The notes below the pieces were generated by a model that saw nothing but the letters and a program-made list of their open reading frames with translations, did no database searches and was not told the DNA's origin. A stretch of DNA of 16,110 bases from Bacteroidales bacterium (GTDB lineage: Bacteria; Bacteroidota; Bacteroidia; Bacteroidales; UBA932). Each line of letters begins with the position of its first letter. Positions within the stretch are counted from its first letter, which is position 1. The stretch is from the NCBI GenBank assembly GCA_017483985.1, contig JAFUUB010000053.1, forward strand, positions 1-16,110. Direction: 5' to 3'. Shown piece after piece: positions 8,992 through 15,158 of the stretch. Made by a program: the position numbers and the translations under genes.

Positions 8992-9019
8992 TTGGTTTGA
9001 CAGAAAATTGCTATCTTCG
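8992..9019 (+). promoter_or_regulatory. Candidate promoter for ppiD
   Basis: TATCTTCG at 9012-9019 fits the Bacteroidetes -7 pattern with one change (TAnnTTTG to TAnnTTCG). TTG elements lie upstream at 8992-8994 and within TTTGACA at 8996-9002; the former has a spacing of 17. The leader to the ATG at 9072 is about 45 bases and AT-rich. The 105-base gap after lptC and this box imply that ppiD has its own transcript in addition to any read-through. Confidence 0.5.
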
Positions 9020-9071
9020 CACCCCAAAAGTGTTTTCAAGGATTTGAATAATATTTAAAATTACATAAACA

Positions 9072-11153
9072 ATGGCGGTTCTTGATAAAATTCGCACCAA
9101 ATTCGGAGTCTTCGCGTCGATCATCATCGCGCTGGGCCTCCTGTCCTTTATCGTGAGCCCGGACGACCTGGTCAGGGCTTTCAACAACATGTCTTCGAGC
9201 AACGACGTCGGCAAGATCAATGGCAATACCATTTCCTATACCGATTTCCAGGAGGAAGTCAGCCGTTTCACGACGATCAATGACCTGACCGGCGGCAACC
9301 GCAACAGCGATGTCCAGGACCAGATCCGTGACGCCGCCTGGCAGGACCTGATCTACCGCTATCTCTTCATCGAGAAAGCGCAGGCTGCCGGCCTGAACGT
9401 TGGCGAAGAGGAAATGAAGAACCTCCTTTCCGGCGCTTCCCCGCTGATCGCGCAGAACCAGATGTTCTTCGACGAGAACGGAGAGTTCTCCCCGGCCCAG
9501 GTCACCAACTTCGCTTCGGCTTCCAAGTCCGATGAGAATGTCCGCCTGTACTGGAACTACCTGCAGAACGCAGTCTACAACCAGCAGTATCTGGACAAGT
9601 ATGATTCCCTGTTCGTCGCCGGCAATTCGGTCAATCCGCTGATGCTTCGCCGCGATATCGCCGAGAACAACAATACCACCGACGTGGACTTCGTCATGGT
9701 GCCGTTCGGTTACCAGGAAGACACGACCATCACGGTCTCCGACAGCGAGATCCGCGATTTCTACAACAACCATAAGAAGTTCTTCCGCCAGCAGGCCAGC
9801 CGCGATATCGAGTATGTCGTCTTCGAGGTGGTTCCTTCCACCGAGGACATCGAGGCTACCCGCGCTTCCGTCGCTTCCCTGTATGAGGAGTTCGTCGCTG
9901 CCGACAACATGAAGAACTTCCTGATGAAGAACGGTTCCGAGTGCCCGTATTCCGAGTACTGGTACAAGAAGGGTGAGCTCACCAGCATCGCTCCGGCCAT
10001 CGAGAGCTATGTCTGGGAAAGCAATGCTCCGGCTTCCGATGTCATCGCTTCCGGCAACACCTTCTACCTGGCCAAGGTTACGGACACCAAGAACGTTTCC
10101 GATTCCGTCTATGTCCGTCACATCCTCCTCCAGGGTACGGATGCCGACCATCTGGCTGACAGCCTGATGACCGTGCTCCAGAGCAAGAAGGAGACCTTCT
10201 CCAACCTCGCCGCCCTCTATTCCGCCGACCAGGGTTCCGCTGACGGTGGCGAAACGGGCAACCTGGGTTGGATGACCCAGACCTACATGATCCCGGGCAT
10301 GGAGTCCGTGATTACCGCCGAGACCGGCAAACCGTTCATCCTGAAGACCCAGTATGGTACCCATATCGCCGAGGTGACCCGCAAGACCGCCCCGATCGTG
10401 AAGAAGCAGGTGGCCATCTACCAGAAGGAAGCCCTTGCCAGCAAGGAGACCTTCAACAGCTTCTACAGCCAGGCCAACAACTTCGCTACGGCTGCCGCCG
10501 GCAAGTATGAGAACTACCGCAAGGCCTGCGACACCCTCGGTGTCTATTCCCACCCGGTCAACGGCATGCTGGAGAGCGCTGACAACCTCGGTGCCATCCA
10601 GAACACCCGCGAGGTGACCCGTTGGGCCTTCGACAACAAGCCCGGCAAGGTTTCCCAGATCATCACCGTGGACAACAACTACTTCGTGATCGCCACCCTG
10701 AAGGCGGCCCATAAGGAAGGCTTCGCCGAGGTTTCCGAGGTCGCCAGCCAGATCCGCCAGCAGCTCTACGGTGAGAAGCTGGGCCAGAAGAAAGCTGCCG
10801 AGGTTGCCGAGAAGATCGCCGGCCTGACCGACCTTGAGTCCATCGCCGAGGCGTTGAACACGACGGTCAGCAGCCAGACGGGCGTCGCCTTCTCCTCCAT
10901 GGGAGCCCAGGCGCTGGATCCTTCCTTCCTCGGTGCCCTTTCCGTGGCTCCGGAAGGCAAGATCTGCGGCCCGATTGCCGGTGCCATCGGTGTGTACGTC
11001 TTCCAGGTGAAGGGTCACGATACCGGCTCCTTCTATACCGAGGATGATGCCCGCAACCGTGATGCCCAGATGGCGTCCTACTACACCCAGATGATCCTCC
11101 CGGTCATGATGGATGACGCCGACGTCAAGGACAACCGCGCCCGCTTCTTCTAG
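9072..11153 (+). CDS. ppiD: Membrane-anchored periplasmic peptidyl-prolyl isomerase (PpiD/SurA-like)
   Basis: This is a chaperone and parvulin-type prolyl isomerase that assists folding of exported and outer-membrane proteins. The 693-residue product starts MAVLDKIRTKFGVFASIIIA. It has one N-terminal transmembrane anchor (about 12-30) without a cleavage site, as in PpiD. A SurA-N-like chaperone region follows (INGNTISYTDFQEEV near 50-64). A parvulin domain spans about 346-435: VYVRHILLQ, then FSNLAALYSADQGSADGG and NLGWM. A long C-terminal chaperone half follows, and a second, weaker rotamase-like stretch may lie near residues 500-560. Codons are strongly C-ending, suggesting high expression. 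It closes the coaX-barrel-TPR-lptC cluster and suits its envelope theme. In other Bacteroidales I recall a CorC/GldE-like gene between lptC and ppiD; there is none here. Confidence 0.92.
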   Translation: MAVLDKIRTKFGVFASIIIALGLLSFIVSPDDLVRAFNNMSSSNDVGKINGNTISYTDFQEEVSRFTTINDLTGGNRNSDVQDQIRDAAWQDLIYRYLFIEKAQAAGLNVGEEEMKNLLSGASPLIAQNQMFFDENGEFSPAQVTNFASASKSDENVRLYWNYLQNAVYNQQYLDKYDSLFVAGNSVNPLMLRRDIAENNNTTDVDFVMVPFGYQEDTTITVSDSEIRDFYNNHKKFFRQQASRDIEYVVFEVVPSTEDIEATRASVASLYEEFVAADNMKNFLMKNGSECPYSEYWYKKGELTSIAPAIESYVWESNAPASDVIASGNTFYLAKVTDTKNVSDSVYVRHILLQGTDADHLADSLMTVLQSKKETFSNLAALYSADQGSADGGETGNLGWMTQTYMIPGMESVITAETGKPFILKTQYGTHIAEVTRKTAPIVKKQVAIYQKEALASKETFNSFYSQANNFATAAAGKYENYRKACDTLGVYSHPVNGMLESADNLGAIQNTREVTRWAFDNKPGKVSQIITVDNNYFVIATLKAAHKEGFAEVSEVASQIRQQLYGEKLGQKKAAEVAEKIAGLTDLESIAEALNTTVSSQTGVAFSSMGAQALDPSFLGALSVAPEGKICGPIAGAIGVYVFQVKGHDTGSFYTEDDARNRDAQMASYYTQMILPVMMDDADVKDNRARFF

Positions 11154-11168
11154 ACGGTAATTACAGTC

Positions 11169-11267
11169 AAAACAGGACTACCTCCGTTCCGTCGATCCTC
11201 CCCACTTTCGTGGGTCCCCTCCCTTTTCGGGAGCCAATGTCGACTTGAACGGAGGTAGTCCTGTTTT
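11169..11267. repeat. 99-base branched inverted repeat between ppiD and ychF
   Basis: The arms at 11169-11189 and 11247-11267 are perfectly complementary over 21 bp. After a small bulge, GTCGA (11191-11195) pairs with TCGAC (11240-11244). Inside are two 5-bp hairpins, CCCAC/GTGGG (11201-11214) and CTCCC/GGGAG (11219-11233), with pyrimidine loops. Outside, TTACAGT (11161-11167) is complementary to ACTGTAA (11280-11286). The fold is a three-way or cloverleaf-like junction. It follows the ppiD stop by 15 bases, lies between convergent genes and holds no ORF of note. It may be a MITE-like or REP-like mobile palindrome, a structured RNA at the ppiD 3' end, or part of a bidirectional terminator. 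The family is not recognised. Confidence 0.75.
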
Positions 11268-11296
11268 CTAGTTTTACCAACTGTAAATAGATCAGA

Positions 11297-11340
11297 TAAA
11301 AAATATCGGCTCTGCAGATGCAGGGCCGATTTATTTTGTT
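11297..11340. terminator. Bidirectional intrinsic terminator between ppiD and ychF
   Basis: ATCGGC (11305-11310) pairs with GCCGAT (11325-11330). Inside, after one T-G pair, CTGC (11312-11315) pairs with GCAG (11320-11323) around the loop AGAT, giving an 11-bp stem. A run of A bases precedes it and TTATTTTGTTTT follows, so it can end transcription of both converging genes. The ychF stop is 14 bases beyond its right edge. Confidence 0.85.
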
Positions 11341-11353
11341 TTGAGCGAGGGGG

Positions 11354-12457
11354 CTAGACGTTGAAGAGGAAATGCATGATGTCGCCGTCCTGGACGACGT
11401 ATTCCTTGCCCTCCACGCCCATCTTGCCGGCGGCACGAACGGCGGATTCCGACTTATACTGGACGAAGTCGTCGTACTTGATGACCTCGGCGCGGATGAA
11501 GCCTTTCTCGAAGTCACTGTGGATCACACCGGCGGCCTTCGGCGCCTTGTCTCCCTTGCGGATGGTCCAGGCGCGGCACTCATCGGCACCGGCGGTGAAG
11601 AAGGTCTGCAGGCCCAGGAGGCGGTAGGCACCCTGGATCAGGCGGACGACGCCCGATTCTTCCAGGCCCAGTTCGTCCAGGAACATCTGCCGGTCGTCGT
11701 AATCCTCGATCTCGGCGATATCCGCTTCGGTCTTTGCGGCGATGACCAGGATTTCCGCTTGCTCGTCCCGCACGGCTTCCCGCACGGCGTCGACGTAGGC
11801 ATTGCCCTTGGCGGCAGAAGCCTCGTCCACGTTGCAGACATACATGACCGGCTTGTTGGTCAGCAGGTACAGGTCTTTCGCCATGGCTTCTTCATCGGGA
11901 TTCTGCGGAACGACCGTCCGGCAGGACTTTCCTTCCAGCAGGGCGGCCCGATAGCGTTCCAGCAGGTCCAGCAGTTTCTTCGCGTCTTTGTCCGCGCCGA
12001 CCTTGGCCTGCTTGGCGACCTTGGCAATGCGGCTTTCCACCGTTTCAAGGTCTTTGATCTGGAGCTCCGCATCGACGACTTCCTTGTCCCGGACGGGATC
12101 GACGCTGCCGTCGACATGGACGATGTTGCCGTCGTCAAAGCAGCGCAGGACATGCAGGATGGCGTCGGTTTCCCGGATGTTGGCCAGGAACTGGTTGCCC
12201 AGGCCTTCTCCCTTGCTGGCGCCCTTCACCAGACCGGCGATGTCGACGATGTCGACGGTCGCGGGAATGGTCCGTTTGGGCTGGCAGATGTCCGACAGGA
12301 CTTCCAGCCGCTTGTCAGGGACATTGGTCGAGCCGAGGTTCGGTTCGATGGTACAGAAGGGGAAATTGGCGCTCTGGGCTTTACCGGAGCTGACACAGTT
12401 GAAAAGGGTGGATTTGCCGACGTTCGGAAGGCCGACGATACCGCATTTAAGGCTCAT
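11354..12457 (-). CDS. ychF: Redox-regulated / ribosome-binding GTPase-ATPase YchF (OLA1 family)
   Basis: YchF is a universally conserved Obg-related P-loop NTPase that binds ribosomes and prefers ATP. The 367-residue protein has G1 GLPNVGKST at 9-17. G3 reads DIAGLVKGA, with the hydrophobic residue after Gly that marks HAS-GTPases, and GEGLGNQFLANIRETDAI follows. Next come a helical coiled-coil insert (KDLETVESRIAKVAKQAKVG), a nucleotide-base region with NVDE, and a C-terminal TGS domain ending YVVQDGDIMHFLFNV. All are in order and the length is normal. The frame is open to a TTG at 12499, but ATG 12457 (MSLKCGIVGLPN) is the family start and lies properly behind a promoter whose -7 box is at 12497-12504, overlapping that TTG. 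It converges on ppiD and is divergent from a secreted phosphodiesterase-like gene. Confidence 0.97.
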   Translation of the reverse strand: MSLKCGIVGLPNVGKSTLFNCVSSGKAQSANFPFCTIEPNLGSTNVPDKRLEVLSDICQPKRTIPATVDIVDIAGLVKGASKGEGLGNQFLANIRETDAILHVLRCFDDGNIVHVDGSVDPVRDKEVVDAELQIKDLETVESRIAKVAKQAKVGADKDAKKLLDLLERYRAALLEGKSCRTVVPQNPDEEAMAKDLYLLTNKPVMYVCNVDEASAAKGNAYVDAVREAVRDEQAEILVIAAKTEADIAEIEDYDDRQMFLDELGLEESGVVRLIQGAYRLLGLQTFFTAGADECRAWTIRKGDKAPKAAGVIHSDFEKGFIRAEVIKYDDFVQYKSESAVRAAGKMGVEGKEYVVQDGDIMHFLFNV

Positions 12458-12496
12458 GTTCGGATGGATTGCGGGACCTGGGTCCCATTTACCGTG

Positions 12497-12528
12497 CAAA
12501 GATAGCCAACATTGCAGATTTGCGCAAC
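12497..12528 (-). promoter_or_regulatory. Promoter for ychF
   Basis: On the minus strand GTTG (plus-strand CAAC, 12525-12528) is followed by 20 bases and then TATCTTTG (plus 12504-12497), an exact TAnnTTTG -7 box. Start of transcription would be near 12490, giving a leader of roughly 33 bases and ruling out the upstream TTG as the start. Confidence 0.65.
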
Positions 12529-12548
12529 TGGCTTATCCGTTATCTTTT
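12519..12548 (+). promoter_or_regulatory. Candidate promoter for the EEP-family gene, back-to-back with the ychF promoter
   Basis: TTTG at 12519-12522, 18 bases, then TATCTTTT at 12541-12548 (one change from TAnnTTTG, followed by more T and a G). Its -33 box adjoins that of the ychF promoter; together they lie on the palindrome TTGCGCAA (12520-12527). The leader to ATG 12660 would be about 105 bases. A second candidate, TTTG at 12616-12619 and TATTTTCG at 12642-12649 (spacer 22), lies closer to the gene. Confidence 0.4.
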
Positions 12549-12659
12549 TTTGCAAGTTGCTTTTCGCAGCATCGTTTTTTATGGGGTTGTTGCTCGGGAA
12601 ATTAATTGCTGTTTCTTTGCTGGTTTCCCGGATCCCGGGGTTATTTTCGGCAAAAAACG

Positions 12660-13727
12660 ATGCTAACGGTCCTCTTGTTCCTTTCTTTGTCTGCAGGAAG
12701 TCCCTGTTCCGGCGTCCCGAGTGCAATCCCGTTGTTAAAAGGGCAGGAGCCGCAGCGTGGGGAAACCCTGGCCGTCCTGAGCTGGAACCTTGAGAATTTC
12801 TTCGACTGGACCGACGGCGGAACCGGTACCTCGGACACGGAATTCAGCGGCGGGGGAAGCCGGCACTGGACCCGGCGCCGCTTTGAGGCCAAGGCCCGGG
12901 CGATCGGGAAGACGGTGGTCTGGACGGAAGCGGAGGCGGGGCATCCGCCGGATCTCATCGCCGTCCAGGAAGTGGAAAACGCCTTTGTCCTGCGCCGGCT
13001 GATTGACGGGTCCCTGCTTCGGAAACTGGGCTATGCCTTCGTCCATTTTGATTCTCCGGACCGGCGGGGCATCGACGTGGGGCTGCTGTATCGGCCTTCA
13101 ACCCTGACCCTGGTCCATGCCGCGGCCCTTCCCGTCCGGGCGGTTGCACCGTCGGGTCCTGTGCGGAAGGCTCTTCCGGATCCGTCTGCCGATCTGCAGG
13201 ACACGCTCTTTACCCGGGATATCCTGCTGGCCCAGCTGGAAGATGCGGCCGGCCGGCGGTGGTCCGTCCTGGTCTGCCATTTCCCTTCCAAATACGGCGG
13301 AGGCGACTCCGACTGGCGCCGGGAAGCCGCCGCCCGCCGGCTCCGGGCCGTCGCGGACTCCCTGCACGCCGCCGGCGAGCAGCGCCTCCTTGCCATCGGC
13401 GACTTCAACGACACCCCGGACAGTCCTGTCTTCCGGCTCCTGACCCAGGCTGGCGCTTCAGCTCCACTGGTCAACCTGGCGGAACCGCTTTCCCGCAGGG
13501 GCGCAGGAACCATCCGCTTCGAAGGACGCTGGCAGCTCATCGACCAGGCCTTCGTCTCCGCCGGTCTGGCGCCCTCCTGTACGCTCTCCATCCTGCACCC
13601 ACCCTTCCTGACTGCCCACGACAACGTCCACTCCGGTGACAAACCCCTGCGAACCTACTCCGGCCCCCGCTACCTCGGCGGCGTCTCCGACCACCGTCCC
13701 CTCCTGCTGCTCATCCGCTCTCCTTAG
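12660..13727 (+). CDS. Secreted endonuclease/exonuclease/phosphatase (EEP) family protein
   Basis: EEP-fold enzymes are metal-dependent phosphodiesterases such as DNase I and exonuclease III; the substrate here cannot be told. The 355-residue product has a hydrophobic leader, MLTVLLFLSLSAGSPCSG, pointing to export. The catalytic set is complete: LSWNLENFFD with Asn43; AVQEVEN with metal-ligand Glu104; LVCHFPSKYGGG with His207; AIGDFNDTPDSPVF with Asp248 and Asn250; and GVSDHRP with Asp344-His345. RRGIDVGLLYRP is also family-typical. It resembles the Bacteroides-type 'endonuclease' with the WNLENFFD start. The leader lacks a basic n-region from ATG 12660; an in-frame TTG at 12606 would add RQK before it but also an odd preceding stretch. 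ATG is preferred. It is divergent from ychF and followed by the palindrome array. A nutrient-scavenging nuclease is an inference. Confidence 0.87.
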   Translation: MLTVLLFLSLSAGSPCSGVPSAIPLLKGQEPQRGETLAVLSWNLENFFDWTDGGTGTSDTEFSGGGSRHWTRRRFEAKARAIGKTVVWTEAEAGHPPDLIAVQEVENAFVLRRLIDGSLLRKLGYAFVHFDSPDRRGIDVGLLYRPSTLTLVHAAALPVRAVAPSGPVRKALPDPSADLQDTLFTRDILLAQLEDAAGRRWSVLVCHFPSKYGGGDSDWRREAAARRLRAVADSLHAAGEQRLLAIGDFNDTPDSPVFRLLTQAGASAPLVNLAEPLSRRGAGTIRFEGRWQLIDQAFVSAGLAPSCTLSILHPPFLTAHDNVHSGDKPLRTYSGPRYLGGVSDHRPLLLLIRSP

Positions 13728-13766
13728 GCGGGTCTTCTCTTCCTGGCTTCCGTACACTCTCGGCGG

Positions 13767-13816
13767 GGGTTTGTACACAAAAATCGACCTACAGCGCCAT
13801 TTCTATGTACAAACCC
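13767..13816. repeat. REP-like palindrome A (type 1)
   Basis: GGGTTTGTACA (13767-13777) and TGTACAAACCC (13806-13816) are perfect 11-bp inverted arms around 28 bases. The inner sequence agrees with that of unit D at about 19 of 28 positions and shares its TTCTA end, so A and D form one type. It starts 39 bases after the stop of the EEP-family gene. Confidence 0.8.
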
Positions 13817-13848
13817 GGCAAAAGAATCCCTCAAAAAGCAAAATAACA

Positions 13849-13899
13849 GGGATTTGTACACGTAAACACCCGCAGAATGGCGTTTTCCTGTACAAACCC
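13849..13899. repeat. REP-like palindrome B (type 2), directly before the transposase-like gene
   Basis: GGG-A-TTTGTACA (13849-13860) pairs with TGTACAAACCC (13889-13899) with one bulged A. The inner 28 bases let the stem go on (AAACACC against GGCGTTT, one mismatch) and end TTTTCC, as in unit E. The right arm ends 13 bases before the ATG at 13913, so the hairpin would sit in the mRNA leader. The linker before it contains AATAACAG, also found before unit D. Confidence 0.8.
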
Positions 13900-13912
13900 G
13901 CAGTAAAGAATT

Positions 13913-14842
13913 ATGAAAAAGATCTATCATGCATGCTATACCTCGCACGGAGAAGTGATGTTCCGCTCGCGAGAAGATTACAATCATGGTTTTAACAGTC
14001 TGTGCTCTGCTTTGGCGAAAAACGAAGCAGGACTGTTTGCGGATTCGTTCATGTCCGACCATGTCCATGAGATCCTTTCAACCGACCGGCTTTCTGCTGT
14101 CATTCATGACCAGCGGATATCCCATACCAAATACATGAATGAAAAATATGGACGCAAAGGACCATGGGGTGAACCGGGTTTCTTTGCCCAGGAAATAGAG
14201 GGTATCCGACACTTCCAGGCCGCGGTCGTATATGTGATCTGCAATGCCGTTCACCATGGTGTCACAAAGACTCCGTATGCTTACCTTTTCTCCTCGGCCA
14301 ATTGCTATTTCAGAAAAGACTTGGGAAAAGAAAACTTTCCGGGCAAAATCCTGTCTTTTAAGCAGATAAAAGAAAGACTGCCAAGACGGGCCTGCTTTCT
14401 TCGCGGATGGAAAATGGGAAATGAAGGAATCTTTTTGCGGGAGACGGTCGTCGAATCCCGGTTGGTCGAAGCGCATTTCGTTTCTCCGCAGGCCTTTTTG
14501 TATCTGATGAGCCGGAAAAGTGGAGAAGAGTGGAAGGAGGAACAAAAACTGGACGGCAACGGCCGGCCTCCCATCACGCTGGAAGGGATCGAGTCGGCCT
14601 ATTTGACGGTGGCTTCTGCAGAGAAGGTGTCAGAAATGCTGAAAAACCAAAGGGGTCACTTTTCCGTTCCCCGGAAGACGGATCTCGAACTCTGCGAACT
14701 GATTGACGGGAAATATGTCCCACAGTATGGAAAAGATACCGTTTATGCCCTGTCCCGGATTGAAAAGGAAACGATCGCCAATGCCTTGGCCGCGCAATAT
14801 CGATGTGGCCTTTCCCAACTGCGGCGCTGCCTGGTGCTTTGA
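13913..14842 (+). CDS. REP-associated tyrosine transposase-like protein (Y1/HUH family)
   Basis: Y1 transposases cut single-stranded DNA at hairpin feet with one tyrosine and an HUH metal site; RAYTs are the domesticated branch tied to REP palindromes. The N-terminal third fits. KIYHACYTSHGEVMFRSRED is the first strand-and-helix block, and SDHVHEIL holds the HUH motif His50-Val-His52. HTKYMNEKYGRKGPWGEPGF matches the RAYT 'YTRYFNRRYGRSG' block, making Tyr74 the likely nucleophile. Residues from about 150 to 309 exceed the minimal Y1 domain. The end, LSRIEKETIANALAAQYRCGLSQLRRCLVL, looks like a helix-turn-helix. The frame is intact (309 residues). Codon use is visibly more A/T-rich than in neighbouring genes (many AAA, TTT, GGA), a sign of separate origin. 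The gene is tightly fitted between palindromes B (13 bases upstream) and C (3 bases downstream). Transposition activity is unproven. Confidence 0.8.
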   Translation: MKKIYHACYTSHGEVMFRSREDYNHGFNSLCSALAKNEAGLFADSFMSDHVHEILSTDRLSAVIHDQRISHTKYMNEKYGRKGPWGEPGFFAQEIEGIRHFQAAVVYVICNAVHHGVTKTPYAYLFSSANCYFRKDLGKENFPGKILSFKQIKERLPRRACFLRGWKMGNEGIFLRETVVESRLVEAHFVSPQAFLYLMSRKSGEEWKEEQKLDGNGRPPITLEGIESAYLTVASAEKVSEMLKNQRGHFSVPRKTDLELCELIDGKYVPQYGKDTVYALSRIEKETIANALAAQYRCGLSQLRRCLVL

Positions 14843-14845
14843 TAT

Positions 14846-14894
14846 GGATTTGTACAGAGAACCGCATCTCTACCTAAGATTTCTTGTACAAACC
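14846..14894. repeat. REP-like palindrome C, directly after the transposase-like gene
   Basis: GG-A-TTTGTACA (14846-14856) pairs with TGTACAAACC (14885-14894) across the standard 28 bases, starting 3 bases behind the TGA. The bulged A on the left arm recalls type 2. The inner sequence is the most divergent of the five; by eye its reverse complement fits unit A (13 of 28) slightly better than its forward strand does, so its orientation is unsettled. Confidence 0.75.
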
Positions 14895-14928
14895 AGACAA
14901 ACAGCACTCCCTAAATAGAATAACAGCT

Positions 14929-14980
14929 GGGGTTTGTACACAAATAGCGGCCTCGGGTGCCGATTCTATGTACAAACCCC
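14929..14980. repeat. REP-like palindrome D (type 1)
   Basis: GGGGTTTGTACA (14929-14940) and TGTACAAACCCC (14969-14980) are perfect 12-bp arms, the strongest of the set. The inner 28 bases contain CGGC/GCCG, which can form a nested stem. It matches unit A in type and is preceded by AATAACAG in the linker, like unit B. Confidence 0.82.
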
Positions 14981-15011
14981 GGGAAAAAGTCCGGAAAACA
15001 GAAGAATGAGC

Positions 15012-15062
15012 GGGATGTGTACATGGAAACAGCAGGAGAGAAACATTTTCCTGTACAAACCC
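15012..15062. repeat. REP-like palindrome E (type 2)
   Basis: GGG-A-TGTGTACA (15012-15023) pairs with TGTACAAACCC (15052-15062) with a bulged A and one further mismatch. The inner part has GGAAA (15025-15029) against TTTCC (15047-15051), lengthening the stem. The TTTTCCTGTACAAACCCG end equals that of unit B. Confidence 0.75.
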
Positions 15063-15066
15063 GAAG

Positions 15067-15108
15067 AAAAATGTGTATTTTTACGATTGCTGGCAAAAGA
15101 TTGCCAGC
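15067..15108. other. Two short perfect hairpins after the palindrome array
   Basis: AAAAAT-GTGT-ATTTTT (15067-15082) and GCTGGCAA-AAGA-TTGCCAGC (15089-15108) are both perfect stems (6 and 8 bp) in the gap before the YwqG-like gene. Neither is followed by a T-run on the strand expected for a terminator. The gap from 14843 to 15158 (316 bases) holds only palindromes C-E and these hairpins; no clear promoter was found. Confidence 0.55.
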
Positions 15109-15158
15109 GCTGCCGGTTTATTCTATCGGAGCAACAGGAGCACTTATAACGAATCATT

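Larger units (their letters stand above)
13767..15062 (+). mobile_element. REP/RAYT-like element: Y1 transposase-like gene bracketed by five palindromic units
   Basis: The element contains a gene for an HUH (Y1) transposase-like protein (13913-14842) with two palindromes directly upstream (A, B) and three downstream (C, D, E). All five share TTTGTACA-N28-TGTACAAA (one base changed in E). Core starts are 13770, 13853, 14849, 14933 and 15016, so neighbours step by 83-84 bases, with linkers of 39-40 bases. This is the architecture of REPtrons, in which a RAYT gene is flanked by the REP palindromes it acts on. Whether it still moves, or whether copies exist elsewhere in the genome, cannot be seen here. 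The boundaries are those of the outermost palindromes; no target-site duplication was found. Confidence 0.65.

Noticed and set aside
9036..11018. 660-codon open frame on the minus strand opposite ppiD
   Set aside because: Same kind of artefact; the parvulin motifs and membrane anchor are on the plus strand.
11372..12505. 377-codon open frame on the plus strand opposite ychF
   Set aside because: ychF motifs on the minus strand are decisive, and this frame starts within its 3' end.
13745..13765. A decayed sixth palindrome before unit A (TTCCGTACACTCTCGGC resembles the type 2 right end)
   Set aside because: It lies too close to unit A for the 83-base step, and no left arm is visible.
13806..13912. 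Promoter for the transposase-like gene inside units A-B
   Set aside because: TTTG at 13853 has no -7 box at the proper distance, and no other TAnnTTTG is present.
13767..15062. CRISPR array, because of the even spacing
   Set aside because: The repeated parts are diverged palindromes, only five in number, interrupted by a transposase-like gene, with no cas genes. Linkers resemble each other rather than being unique spacers.
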